From Coniferiporia sulphurascens (taxonomy: Eukaryota > Basidiomycota > Agaricomycetes > Hymenochaetales > Hymenochaetaceae): a stretch of DNA of 64,000 nucleotides. Below the pieces are notes generated by a model, which saw nothing but the letters and a program-made list of their open reading frames with translations, did not search any database and had not been told where the DNA came from. Each line of letters begins with the position of its first letter. The first letter of the stretch is position 1. This document shows positions 13,265 to 25,269 of the stretch, in pieces. The DNA is taken from NCBI GenBank assembly GCA_002794785.1, contig NBBA01000015.1, positions 186,001 through 250,000 on the forward strand, read 5' to 3'. The position numbers and the translations under genes were made by a program.

Positions 13265-13736
13265 CCTTTTGATACAGAATAGATATACATAGATCGAATA
13301 GCATAGGAAATAACCTGTTTCCCTTGCGTCCCCTTGAAAGAATACAAATCATGTCCTTCACGTCAAATTTAGCCGTCCTGGAGCCGAATCAACTAGCTGT
13401 TAACAAAAACATATATTGTTTATACTTATGAGACGTCCACTCCTGAGGAAGCGTAGCTAATGTGGCACTCCATGATTCTTTGGCTACGCTTTCCCGGTCC
13501 ACACGTGCTAGTGAGGTATTCGGAATTTCGGATCGATCAGACTCTGCCATCTTCATGTGGTATGTCAGCCACGTCGAGGTTTAGTCTTAACTCATCATAA
13601 ATGGATGCAACTAAAGGGAAACGGTGTCAGTATTCAGAAAAAGGACATAGTTTGATAAGTGGCATCGAATATCACTTGATTCAAGTTGTGACGCCCTTTA
13701 CTCTGCAAGGGAAAACGGTCAGCCACAAATGAGAGT
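13265..13736. other. Intergenic region
   Basis: No exon chain or motif is seen here. It contains the 3' flank of DUF6533 copy 1 and the distal promoter of the large acidic-repeat gene that starts at 13928. Confidence 0.5.
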
Positions 13737-13806
13737 CACGTGACAGACGCGTACATTGACGCGTGCGTGATGTAGCGTCACAGCCGAATCGTAACGCACT
13801 ATAAAA
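13737..13806 (+). promoter_or_regulatory. Compact promoter: CACGTG E-box, two ACGCGT boxes, TATA box
   Basis: Seen directly: a palindromic CACGTG at 13737-13742, ACGCGT at 13747-13752 and again at 13759-13764, and TATAAAA at 13800-13806. The first in-frame ATG, in a good ACCATG context, is at 13928. In yeasts ACGCGT is the MluI cell-cycle box bound by MBF, and CACGTG is bound by bHLH factors such as Cbf1 and Pho4. Whether these act here is an inference. Confidence 0.5.
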
Positions 13807-13927
13807 CCCCGCCACGATCTTGCCTCCTCCGCGTGAAGTACCCTCTGCGAATTCGCTCCTCTTATTATTGCTACTTTTGCCACCACTATCATTTATATTT
13901 TATTTCTACGCCGACAATCTTCCTACC

Positions 13928-16900
13928 ATGCTCCTTACAGTTGTCTTCGTCGAGGCCGCCATCGCCTTATACATGCTTTACATGGCCGAACGACGCCCGC
14001 TGTTTGCATCCTGGGGACTCGGCACACTGAATGGTCGCTTCATATCACCAGCGGCTGACGCACTCCGCATCGCGTACCATGCGGTCTCGGAAGCTGCTAC
14101 AAGGTACCTTCAGATCGCTGCGCCTCAATCCGTCCCAGAGCATTATTGGCGCATTGAGAGCATCCAAGACGGTGGTGGACATTTCCACTGGCACCTTGCC
14201 TTCGAGCCATCCCTTTCGTCAATACATGATGGCGTTTCCCTGCTTGGTCCTCAGGTGGACCCGGTGGGTATTGATCCCGCAACGCTCCCCGCCTTGGTGT
14301 CCGCCGCCTTCATTGTCTGCGGACTGCTTGGCTTTGCGGTACGTTTTATTTGCTTTTGATCTGCAGCCCCTCATGGCTCATACCCGCACGCAATATCTTA
14401 GCTTCGGAAAAGATTGTCCCGCTCGAAAGAAAACGCGAATACACCTCTTCTTCCTTTGACTGTAAGTGCGGACGCTCTATTCGGTCTTTCACAGCGGCTC
14501 ACGCATGTACTCAGGTCGCCGATAACACCATTTATTATCTTCCTTCTATTTTGGATCTTGGATTAGCGACGAAAGATGCGGATCTATATACCCCCGGGTG
14601 GAAGTCCCCTCATTTATACTATCCACCTGGATTTCCCATCACTTTTGATATTGAAACTGGGGACGCTGCATTTAGAGTAGACTCGGTAAGTGGTTCGCCT
14701 GTGGCTGCAGCGTGGACCCGAAATACTAAATCGTTCTTTAGGACGATAATTCGTTAATCTCGGACCCAGGGAATGTTTTGTCTGATCTGGAATATTTTGG
14801 ATTGAGAGATGAGACTAGAAAGGAGGACGGGGATGCCTGGACTGCAGTTGATTTGGTTAGTAATTTCGTTGACCACTTTGTTAGAACTACAAGCTAAGTA
14901 TAGGCTATTCAGGAAAACGGGCTTGGTTATACGCCCACCATGTCTACTACGTCTGCGAGGATATCGGAAACTACGGCAGTGTCAAGAAACGTTTCCGATA
15001 CCTTCTCCGTTGAGGCGAACCGTTCCTCGCCAGGGGAAAATGACCAAACCACGTGCACTAAGGAGGAAACGAAAAAGGAGAAGAGCGAAATTGATCCAAG
15101 GATGCACAAAAGAGAGAAGAAATCAAGAATGAGGACGAAACTGAAGAAGGAATGTGCGCTTAGTTGCGTAACTCCTCCGACTTCAATAAATATTGGAACA
15201 AGTTTGAACACAACTACGACTGTGACCACCAACGAAACAACTGCTATTCCCACACGATCGTTGACTCCTACCTCGACTTCGTTCGAAAGTTCTAGCGAGG
15301 CTTCTATGTACAAGACTGCATTGGAGGAAGCATTTAGTCCCGCCAAGAAATTTTTACGGGATTTGGATACGCGCATGGTCCGCGCGCGTACCGATAAGAA
15401 AGTGAATTCAGAAGCTCGATTTGATGAGTTTCCGGTGATTCTCTTCGCTCTTTTCCCAGAGGTCTACTGTGCTGACAAGTTTACACCGTCAATTTCTAGG
15501 CATACAAGCGCCGTAGTCGCGAGTCTGGACGAGTCCTCGATGCTCATGCTAAGCCTACAGCGTCCACAAGAATGACGCCGTCGTCTCCGAGGGTTTCCAC
15601 AATTTCCCAACCCAAAGTCCCTGCGCTTACATACGGGAAGTCCGTCCATACTGCCGAGACGCCCCTGCATACATTGCAGGAGGTTGCGCTCGCGGTACAA
15701 GGACTCCAAGGTCAGGAAGCTAGGGAGAAGGACCATCCCCTCGCGAATCGACCGCGCAGTCCACCGTCGGGTTATGGAACTGCTTCAGAACGTGCCCGTG
15801 AGATAAAAGAATCGGGTGCGCGAAGTCTGGAGCCCCAAAGCGGACTGGGACGTACCGATGGGCTAATTGGGAAATCTGGAAAGGACACAAGGCTGGAATC
15901 CGGTGGTTGCGGATTTGTCGAAAAGGATGCGGTGGTTGTCAGTGCACCTGTTGCTCGCGCACTCGCGCTTGAAGTAACTCCGTCTCTGTGTGCTGTTAAA
16001 GAGACCAACCCGTCTGCGAACTTCCAAGTCCCAACCGCTACCAGTCCGTCAACGCTTCCTGTCCTTAAAGGAGCGAGGGCCAACCGCTACCGACCGGCCA
16101 AAAGGCTGCTGGCGACGCCAGCATCAGGCGACATGGACACACGGGCCAAGCCAGACAAGGATAAGGCATTGGATAATGCGCACACCTCGATTGTCGCCGT
16201 AAAGAATTCGGCGACGTACCTCAAGGGTCACCTACCTAAGCCTTGCAGTCTTCTGTTTAACGCGCTCCCTGCACGTCCTCCACTGCAGGAAGCGGATAAT
16301 CAATGGGACTGGGAAGCGATCTGGACACTGCGTGAGATGGCTGTGTCATCGGGTGATTCAGACGCTGGGGCGACTGTAGAAGGCGGTGCTGATGAGCTGG
16401 AGTCTAGGGTTGTTGACGCGGCCCCTCCGGTGGACTCGGCGCTGGATTCTGCTGTCGTTGACTTGGTAGTCTCGTCTGTCGCCGTTACTCTGTCCACGGG
16501 ACCCGATGGAGCCACAGCTGTTGACAAGGCTGACCCGAATCATGCGGAGGCCGAGCTCCAAACACCGCCCACGGTAATATCAATTCAGGTCGAGGAAGCC
16601 GATGTGTCTCCCAGTGCAGATGACTTGCGGCCTTCGTCAGTACCCGAGAGCCCGGAAGCCGATGGCATCGCGTCTAGTGCTGAAGACCTACGATGTGCGT
16701 CTTCTGACTTAGGGCCTCAGACCATTGTCGCAGAGGCGTCGAAGACCGGCCTCTCTACCGTTCCGAAATTAGAAGGCGGTTTCTCCTTGGAGCGTCACAT
16801 ACCGTGTGTCGACACTTTCGGTATCAAAGACGGGGGTTCTTCACTTCCGCCTTTGTCTTTACGCAGAAACCATGTTATACGAGAGCGTCGACCCGCCGAC

Positions 16901-19900
16901 ATCAGGAAGACTGGCCCTCCGGTGATGGTCAGTAACGGGGCGGAAGAGGACACTGGCTTCGACTCGGACGACGACGCTCTACGCTCCTCTTACTTCTTCC
17001 GCTTCGAGGAATGCGACACCGCGCTACCGGAGGATGACCGAGAACTTTTCGAGTCTGACGACGACCGACAAGACCAAGTTTGTGAAATGACCGAATCGGA
17101 TTCAAGACGCAGTTCTTTCCTGAAGCGAGACTCGCCACTTGTCGGCACTGCTGATATTGAGAAAGGGGATCTTCCGCTTCCGATCCCGCTTTTCAGTGGT
17201 GGTAATGGGCCATTAGAGCACCCGCTTACCGACATGAAGGAGTCTAGTCTCGTATTAACTGTCGACAGCGGAGCAGGAGAGAAGTCTGGCTCAGACTTGG
17301 ATGATGGAGCTGGTGCATCTCCGCAATTTGCTGGCTTTTTCCAGTTCGAGGAGTCCAGTATCGCGCTTCCAGACGATGACAGTGAACTTTTTGAGCCTGA
17401 TATCGACTGGCAAGGTCAAACTCATGGACCGGTTGGGGACTTACAACCCGGGCCCGATGTTGCAGAAATGTCTAGAACGGGCCTTGCCATTGAACCGGAT
17501 TTAAGACGCAGTTCTTCCGTGGAGCGGGACTTGCTACTTGTCGGCACTACCAGTATCAAGGAAGGGGCTCTTTCGCTTTCGAACTCGCCTTTCAGGGGAG
17601 GCAATGATCTGCAAGAGCATCTACCCGCTGACATTGCGAAGATTGGCACAGTGGCAATTGATGACGAAGTAGGGGAGAGATCTGACTCCGACTCGGACGA
17701 CGGCGCTGGTGCATCTTTGCCGTTTTTTAGCTTCTTCCGATTCGAGGAATCTGGTATTGAGCTTCCGGATGATGATCGAGAACTTTTCGAAAGTGATGAC
17801 GACTGTGAGGATCAGATGTGTGGAGGGGCTTCGGACTCGGCTTCTCATTCGGTGTTCGGGCGCGCTGTTGCAAAGGTGTCTAATACCGCTTCAGGCTTCG
17901 GGAACTGTTCTTCCTTGGGTCGCGACCTGCCACCCGTCAGTACCGGCGATATCGAGGAAGAGGATCTTTCGCCATCTGTATCGTTCTCGGGTAGGGGCGG
18001 TGAGCTACAAGAGATCGACATGAGGAAGGCCGGCGGAGCAGTTGTTGCTGGCAGAGGGGCAGGAAAGGACTTTAACTCCGAAGAAAACGATGAGGCTGGA
18101 GAGTCCTCGTTGTTCTCTCGCTTCTTCCGATTCGAGGAGTCTGGCATTGCGCTCCCGGAGGATGATCGAGAACTTTACGAACCTGATGACGGCGAGCAAG
18201 ATCCAATTTATGAAGAGGCTGCGGACCCGGCTTGTGATTCAAAGCTCGGGCATGTCATTGCAGAGGTGTCTAGGGTCGGCCTTGCTATTGCTTCGGACAT
18301 CAGAAACAGTCCTTCCTCGGAGCGTGTAGACGACGACCCCGACTCAGACGACGAATATGGTGCGTCTTTGCCGCTCTCTAGTTTCTTCCGATTTGAGGAG
18401 TCTGGTATCGACCTTCCGGAGGATGATCGGGAGCTTTTCGAGCCTGATAACAACTGGCTCGCTCCCGTATCGCCGAGGATGGATTCTCGAGCTGGCTCTG
18501 AACGCAACAGCGGCGACGACGGGACTGAACCTCAAGACACGGGCACGACGTCTATGCAAAACGAGACCTCTGGCTGTACTTCGGGAGATATTCAAGTTGA
18601 GCTGCAAGACGTACAAGAGCAAGGTTATGAAGAGGCTGCGGACTGGACTAAGGCGGCTGATGATTCTAAGGCGATTCTTGGCGATGGCTTCTGCTCTGAC
18701 TCAGCTCTGGTTCCTCGGAACATCGAGGAGATACAGGTATCTGACAGTGACATCGGCCGGTTCCTTGCTTTGAGTTCCTGGCCTACGGAGCCGCTAATGG
18801 ACGTTTCCTTGAGTGACTTGTACGAGGTCTCGGACGCATTTGAACACAAGCACGACGACTCGGTTGCGGTCGGAGATGCATCGAGTGAAATCCAAGGCGG
18901 GCTCAATTCCTCGGTAGCTATTGACTCGGGTGCTTCGAAGGCTTATGTGAATACTCCTACATCAACTCTCGGTCTCGGTCTCGGTCTCGGTCAAGCCTAC
19001 TGTTGCCGGCAGGAAGCGAATGGTGAACTGCAAGAACCTGTGCGACCTCTCGTAGACCTTGGTGCTTCTGTCTCTGACGCTGAATTGAGGAGCTTGGCTT
19101 GTGTCTCTGCAACGACGCGTGTGAATGTTTCAACTCCGACTTCCGTTCTTGGCCAGGACGGACCCGCGGGCACTCTGGCCGTTCTTGAAGCATCAACATC
19201 AACTCAGGCTGTCGCTGAAACGAAGCTCCTGGATTTGCCGACGTCTATCTCTGGTGTAACTCTCAACGAATTGGGTGTCAATGCTGAGCGACTCGCCGCT
19301 GATACTAGAGCGTCCCTCGATACTGCAACACTGACTCGTGGACTGGCTATGGAGGAGGAACTTTCTTGTGAAGCTGCTTGTAATACCAAGGTGCGCTTGG
19401 AGGCTGCTGATGCGAAACTGGCCTCTCGGTATGAAGATCGCTTGGAGGGCTTAGAGAGTGCGCCGAAGGAGGACCTACGAGCCAATATTTTGCCGGGTAC
19501 GCCTTCAGTGGCTGTGGTCGGTGAAGAGGATCTTCTGGCATCTGGGTCTACTGTATGCGACTCTCCGCTTCTTGGCTCCGATTCCCGTGACTATCCTCCA
19601 AGTCGTCGTGAATACGACTTCAGTAGTACAAACACGATGTGTACGCCCACATTGGTGGCCGACGACAGTCCGTGCTTCGACTATCTGGCCAAAGGGAAGT
19701 GGAAAGCTTTCGATGCCGGTACGTTAGTCTTCTCATCGCTCGTGAAACGTTCATTAACGCGCGTCCACCGTAAAGTGTCTTCAACGCCGACTCCAGCTGC
19801 ACTGGCGACGACGGCAGCATCGCGCAAGGCCACTGGCTCACGTGTTTCGGACCTCATCGCACGCTTCCAACGACCCGCTCAGGTTTCGACACCCGCACCA

Positions 19901-20227
19901 CGGCGTGCGGGAGCACCACCTAGTCCATGCCTGCCCCGGACGCCGAGTCCTCTGTCGTCCGCTTCGTTATGCCCAGTGGACTTGCTACAAGCGCAAGACA
20001 ACGAGGCAGCGTCGCCAGTATCACCTCGCGCCCTGAGTCCGCTACTCGTGCCGAGGTGCATCGTCAAAGTCAACGGGGAGTTGCGACACACCAACTTACG
20101 AGCTGGGCTTACCGATGAAATTGGAGAGATAAGAGCGGAGGGTGGAAATGCGAAAGATAAGTTTTCGAAGGGGATGCTCGCTTTGCTGAAGCGGCATAAC
20201 GAAAAGACGGTGGTGAACTCTTCTTAA
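13928..20227 (+). CDS. Large membrane-anchored acidic repeat protein, function unknown
   Basis: Unrecognised gene of about 2,000 codons. The ATG at 13928 opens a hydrophobic N-terminus, MLLTVVFVEAAIALYMLYMA, which looks like a signal anchor. A second hydrophobic stretch, LVSAAFIVCGLLGFA, ends exon 1 at about 14342. In-frame splices then give ADNTIYYLPSILDLGL, PHLYYPPGFPITFDI, LENGLGYTPT and, after the intron at about 15470-15518, a final exon of about 1,570 codons. That exon is mostly low-complexity and acidic, rich in Asp, Glu, Ser and Ala. It holds five copies of a 24-residue unit (FFRFEESGI..LP.DDRELFE) at 16994-18454, within a longer repeat of about 130 residues. The C-terminal part is Ala/Ser-rich, then basic and proline-rich, ending LLKRHNEKTVVNSS. 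It sits inside the DUF6533 array but shares no sequence with it. A scaffold or surface-linked role is only a guess. Confidence 0.75.
16994..18454 (+). repeat. Five 24-residue acidic-aromatic units inside the large protein
   Basis: In-frame units of exactly 72 bases lie at 16994-17065, 17336-17407, 17732-17803, 18122-18193 and 18383-18454. Each starts with FF, continues R/Q-F-E-E, then LP-[ED]-DD, then ELFE/ELYE and an acidic tail. Start-to-start spacings are 114, 132, 130 and 87 codons. Each unit follows an acidic run such as DSDDGAGAS. Most are preceded by a second conserved block of the type RD.PLVGT.DIE..DL. The complete repeat is therefore about 130 residues, and the last copy is shorter. 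Conservation is stronger in the 24-residue core than in the linkers. Confidence 0.9.
18967..18992 (+). repeat. Hexamer microsatellite (TCTCGG) in coding sequence
   Basis: Four and a third copies of TCTCGG encode a Leu-Gly run (LGLGLGLG) in the acidic repeat protein. The unit is a multiple of three, so length changes would keep the frame. Confidence 0.9.
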
Positions 20228-20599
20228 TAGGATTTGCGTAACTTGGTTGCGTGATAATTTATAATTATACTTTTTGTACAATACCTACGCGCGTATTGCC
20301 GCACATTGAATGTTTACTATTTCTTCCTTTCACTACGCACACAGGCAGGAAGTCCGCTCACATTGCCAGACGCTCATGCATACACTTTGGGAGGCGAGTC
20401 GCGCTCGCAGCGGGCGGACCTTGAGAGGGTAAAGGGTAGGAGCTTGGAGGACCGGGGCGAGGAGGAATGAGGAGGTTTACATCAACATCATCCCAAACAC
20501 ACTCGTATAGATGCGAGCCACTCATACTAGTCCTGTCACTTGCAGGAGGGGCTGCGTTGTCTCCAGTAAGGCCACTCAGCTTTTTTTTGTTCGCCGTTA
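20228..20599. other. Intergenic region
   Basis: This is the 3' flank of the large acidic protein gene. A short C+G-rich stretch lies at about 20400-20470. No gene was recognised. Confidence 0.45.
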
Positions 20600-21060
20600 A
20601 ATAGATTATGTCGAAGGGCTCGCAGGCGATCTTTGCAAAACTACGGTAAGTTTCGTGAAGCTGACATACTCTGGGGAAGGAACCCATGCCTCGCGGCATT
20701 ATTTTAAATCATGGAAAATGTCTATCATTGTAATACTACATTCCTTTTGGCTGTCCTCAAGTCCGTACTGGTCACACAACGTACGAGAGTCGGACAGGGC
20801 ATACAGTCCGACTTTGCCAATCATGTAAGATTCAATGCACGTACTAAGCACGGTCCTGAATTTAAGGATTTTCAGGTTGCTGGCGGTCCAGTGTGATATT
20901 TTCGATTCTGTCCGTTACGGGTATGCTATCGTTACACAGATTATGCTCACTTTAATGATGTGATGCAGCGTCTCTGTGGTACGAGTATAACTACCAATTC
21001 AACACACACAACAGTCAACAAAATGACGATATCCCTTCGATGCTTCAGGTAACTTGGCGT
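20600..21060 (+). pseudogene. Relic of a fifth DUF6533-like gene (3' half only)
   Basis: The 3' exons of the neighbouring family can still be traced in order. VEGLAGDL (about 20606) matches IEGVADSL. The DNA around 20695-20740 aligns with the exon encoding QIMQTIYDT. The frame from 20711 gives LKSVLVTQRTRVGQGIQ, matching the FKAILDTRRPRYGRDIQ block. TVNKMTISLRCFR (about 21010-21050) matches TVVNRITISLRRFG and then hits a stop. The 5' half with the DHILTLPEE core was not found upstream, and the remaining frame is broken. It is therefore a decayed or truncated copy lying between copies 1 and 2 in the same orientation. Confidence 0.7.
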
Positions 21061-21987
21061 GCCCTGATGTGAGTCGTGGACCCGATCTTCAGAAGTGCAA
21101 AGATTTCCGGGCCCAGCATAGTAGCGATGATTAGGGTGCTGAGTACCCGCGGCGCCCAGGTTTGACGGTTCCTAGTACCATCTACGGTAATACCATGATT
21201 GTGCTCATCCGTTGATGTAACGTCGATAGCGATTGTTCAAGCCACAACCCCTCATAGCTACAACTACTGTATGAAACACGCACGTTGAGTTGCTACAGGC
21301 TACATCGATCAAACGGATTACTTGGAGAAGTCGCTTAAGATAGCACGGATAATCATCCGAGAAAACCTAATAAAAGCAACGAGCTGAAGTGGAGCAACGG
21401 TCAGAAATAGTTGCTATTTATAGCTGCATTACTATCTCCTCTTTCCTTACTAGTAACGCTGTTTCGGGGTCTCTAGCCGTAATTAGTTCCTTGTCCCTCC
21501 TGATCCCCATCGGCCATCTAAGTGGTTCCTATCATACTCACCTGAAAATCTGATACTCTCGTGTGATCTGAAAAAGCTTAATCCCACTGATAAAGTCCCA
21601 ATGATAAAGGAGGTCCCAGGGTTGCAATAATATGGAATGATCCACACAAGACGCTTGTGTGTACAGCATTCGTCTATCAGTGCATACGCTACTAAGAATG
21701 AAGAATCAAATTTGAAGGAAATCATGGTCGTACAGAGTGTAGTATCTGTGCGGTCGGTTATCTTCAGTTACCGGTACGATCGCCAACAAAATTTTCATTG
21801 CGGTGCTTTCAGAATTGGTTATTTGTCTTCTACTCTTCGTGACCTGATGCATCTTTTGATTCTTCCCAATATCCATCACACAGAAAGGGAATCGCACCCT
21901 CTTATGCAGGTATCACTTTTTATGCATCCATTGGTATGGCTTGCTTGGGCGTCGCCGACGGCCGGTTGTGCTGTACTGGCCCATATC
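21061..21987. other. Intergenic region upstream of DUF6533 copy 2
   Basis: Only short frames without family motifs are present. The 3' end of this stretch should contain the promoter of copy 2. Confidence 0.45.
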
Positions 21988-21995
21988 TATATAAA
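21988..21995 (+). promoter_or_regulatory. Candidate TATA box for DUF6533 copy 2
   Basis: TATATAAA lies 97 bases before the ATG at 22092, a spacing that fits a fungal core promoter. It rests on sequence match and position only. Confidence 0.4.
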
Positions 21996-22091
21996 CAGCC
22001 CCCGGAACGGCGTGTTCAGTAGGGCTGATGAGTAGCGATCTCTTCTGTTCTCTGCTCTACTCCTCTATTGGATTCTACCTCGTAAGGTAAC

Positions 22092-23961
22092 ATGGGTGTC
22101 AACGAAATGCAGCCTCTATTGCCTACTTTGAAGGAAGTGGGGTTCCAAATGTGTGTTTTCAGTTGTTCGCTTTGTTATTATAATTAACGGACCTTTTACT
22201 TCTGGGCTAGCCTCGTAACAAAAGTAACACACCCTCATAATTTCATCTTTCCCCGGTATGGCTCTAATTATGGACTAAAGCAAGTGGCTCTTGCGTTCTT
22301 CACGATCCAGGTTTACGATCATATATTGACGCTTCCGGACGAGGTAGCCATTCTTTCTCGGTCTATATAGCAGTAATAAGCTCACGCTATATTGCTCATT
22401 CAGATTGAGCTCATATGGAACGGAAAATTCACGTTGATTACGTTCTTGTTCTTCATGGTACATTCTTTTCACTTCCCGAGAGACCGATACCTTATACTCA
22501 GGTCAGCTGTAGAATCGATATTACGCATTCGCGTTTTTCTGTATATATATGGCTGGTGAGTGCCATCCCCGTATTTAAAAAATATCGTCCTCACATTAGG
22601 ATCCGCAGCGCTGTTCTCTCCTCTCTTCACTCCCAGCGTAAGAATGAGTCGAAAGTACTAGCTACGAGCGTTCGCTGACTTCTGCTTTCTGACAGGTGTA
22701 TGTGATTCATTATTTATTATAGATTATACTCATGCCTACCTGCGATAATTATTTTCAGATGCGAGCGCTTTGCCTTATTTTTGCCATTCGCAGGGGGAAT
22801 GATGTTGACTTTCCTCCCAGACGCCGTATTGGCTCTCCGGTACGTGCAATCTCCATAAAGATACAAATATTATCCTCTGAATCTCCAAAAATATCAATAG
22901 TGTGTATGTGCTGTATCAGAAAAACAGATTTGCGGCACGATTGCTCGCTGGTTACCTTGTCGTTGAACTGGGCGTTTGTCTGTGGATTTACTGTACTCCA
23001 GGCAGTCATCGTGGGTTTTCATCTCGCTCGTCGTTATCGTATTCTTAGACCCCCACTAGCCTTTATCATTCCCTCGCCTCTTCAGCACAACGATACCTTT
23101 CACAGTTCGTGCTTAATCAAAATATTGCTTGCTCGCTGTTTGCTCATCACCGAGTAGTCTGCATTGAAGGGGTTGCGGACAGTCTGTAAGGATTCGGGTT
23201 TATGGAACCGTTAATTCTTTTACTCACCGTGTGTTGCAGTGGAAACTTACGCCCTGCGGCTTTCCCATTGATGCAAACCATTTATGATACCGGAATTTTT
23301 CTATCAATTAGCTTCAAGGCCATTCAGGGCAGGCAACATCCGAAATATGGTCAAGATTTGCAATGGATGTTCGCCAGACACGGTGTAATTTACTACGCGT
23401 GAGCACACTCAAAATTTTAAGAGTAGGCATTAGTTAATTCGTAGATCAGCGTTCTCTTTTCTTCCTACACTACTTGGGCAGTGATGGTTCTATTTGCTCC
23501 GGTACGCCATTACTCCACCTCCACATCATCGGCAAGGAGGCTCAATGTACATTGCAGACTGGCCTTAAATATACAGCGGCAGTGTGAGTTAGATGAACAA
23601 TTGTATTTGAGAAGCTCACAAATGTTACCCGCTCCACAGTCCGACGCTTGTGTAGGTTTAGTATCACGATCAATCAAGCGTTTCACTGATACATCAGCAT
23701 AACAGGTTGGCGTGCACGATGGTCAACAGAATCACGATATCCTTACGACGCTTTGGATCACCTGAGCAGGAGTCAGGCAGCGAAAGTATGATTCGCTGGC
23801 ACGGACTCGGACATTCCTCTGAAGTATCCCCGGAGGGACATAATGGTTGTACGAATTCGGATGCAAGTATTGCGGGTCTTATTCGTGCGGACGCTGAAGC
23901 AATTGAGCTTACTGAAGTAGCTGTGGAAGAAATTTTAATGTCTGCGCAATGTCCTGTATGA
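22092..23961 (+). CDS. DUF6533-like multi-pass membrane protein, array copy 2
   Basis: Start MGVNEMQPLLPTLKEVG at 22092. Exons in family order are: QVALAFFTIQVYDHILTLP, IELIWNGKFTLITFLFFM, NRYYAFAFFCIYMAG, FALFLPFAGGMMLTFLPDAV, VYVLYQKNRFAARLLAGYLV with LWIYCTPGSHRG, and SGNLRPAAFPLMQTIYDTG with MFARHGVIYYA. The C-terminal exon is VNRITISLRRFGSPEQESG with a polar tail to 23961. Intron positions match the other copies, and no frame break was found after joining. It is more diverged than copies 1 and 3 in the block IQGRQHPKYGQDLQWMFA. Function is unknown; it is likely a plasma or internal membrane protein. Confidence 0.75.
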
Positions 23962-25269
23962 TGTAAATTAATTCACCCACATCGTAAACAAAATTCTGCA
24001 TACGCTCATCCATGCAAAATTGCGTCGAACGATACAAGACACAGATTCTTATATATTGTGGCTCACGCACGAAATTAAAGCCTGTGTTATGTGAAGCAAT
24101 CGGCACCAATACCAGTCCTCGCATTAAATGGACGAACTAGAGCGGAAAGATACTCGGAAAGAAGAAGGAAGAGGAAAAACAGAATCCAGGCTGGTGCAAT
24201 TCGATAGTAGCAGTCACTTGGTTCTGGGCTGGTACGACATAAGCTTACATAAGGCACCCTAAAAGTTGTCCTGTCCTGGGCCAAGCTGTACGAACTGCAG
24301 CTGCGTAGCAAGCAAGAATTTCAGGTCAGCAATAAAAGCGTTCTCAGTAGACTGGGCTGAGGCGTTTGTATACTGGAGTCAGAAAGCGACCACTAGCTAA
24401 TACTGCGGAGAAGCCTTGGAAGAACTCATGCGGATCATGTGATGAGAATTACATTCCTTATCGGGCGGGGAGGTGACAAGCGCGTTTTTGGTGCACTGGC
24501 ATGCAGGTTGTAGCTGGCGGAAACTCCGAAGGGCTCACTAGCCTCAAGCTCTGTATGAACTTTGTCCAGTCTAGATCCTCAAAGTGTTTCACACTGCTGT
24601 TCTGCACCGGTAAATTTGCACGGAAGCGATTGTCCACTGATGCGGCCATCCTGAACTAGCTTTATATCCGCCAGCACTCCCGATCAAAGTCCTATACCGC
24701 CCTTAATAACGTTCGCCTTGTGCTGGCTTCCACGAATTGCGACGCCTCTGGCAATCTTCTTCCCGACTTGCGATCATTGACCATCATCAGGAAGCAGGGT
24801 CGCATCACATACATTGGTTATAGGTCTTTAAAGGTCTTTTTACTCCCACCCGATTATGTTCTTCTTCCGATTCCGTTACCCCAAACTAAGGGCTCTCGTT
24901 GGCACACGAAGATCGGGTAAAAACGCGATGTTTTGCATGGTTGTTGCTTTTCGATATAAGCCATCCGCATCTATTGAACGTAGCTGGACAAAGCGATCTC
25001 CGACGTTTACGAGAAAATTAGTCTTTGCTACTTCCTTCCCAGCACGCGTTATATGAAGAAGGCCTCGGACTTAATTTCCTTCTCGGAAAAGACTAGGCTT
25101 CGAATGCGCAAAAACTCAGAACGGACTCAGCCCACACTAATAATTTCGGGCCGACGCAGAATGACCGCATTAGCACCAAAAGAAAAGCCGCTAGGAAGTG
25201 AGCACTGTCTTCACTCTTTTCCTCCCTCCCTTCCTCCTCCTCTTATAAACCGTAATATTGGCCAGTATC
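23962..25269. other. Intergenic region, 1.3 kb
   Basis: No exon chain or motif was recognised on either strand. A pyrimidine-rich tract at about 25209-25242 directly precedes the next start codon. TATAAAC at 25244 is only 20 bases from that ATG, too close to be a normal TATA box. Confidence 0.45.

Noticed and set aside
15464..19485. Long minus-strand open frames opposite the acidic repeat gene
   Set aside because: They are antisense shadows of the long Asp/Glu/Ser-rich exon and show no family motif.
25244..25250. TATA box for DUF6533 copy 3
   Set aside because: It lies only 20 bases from the start codon, leaving no room for a normal transcription start and leader.
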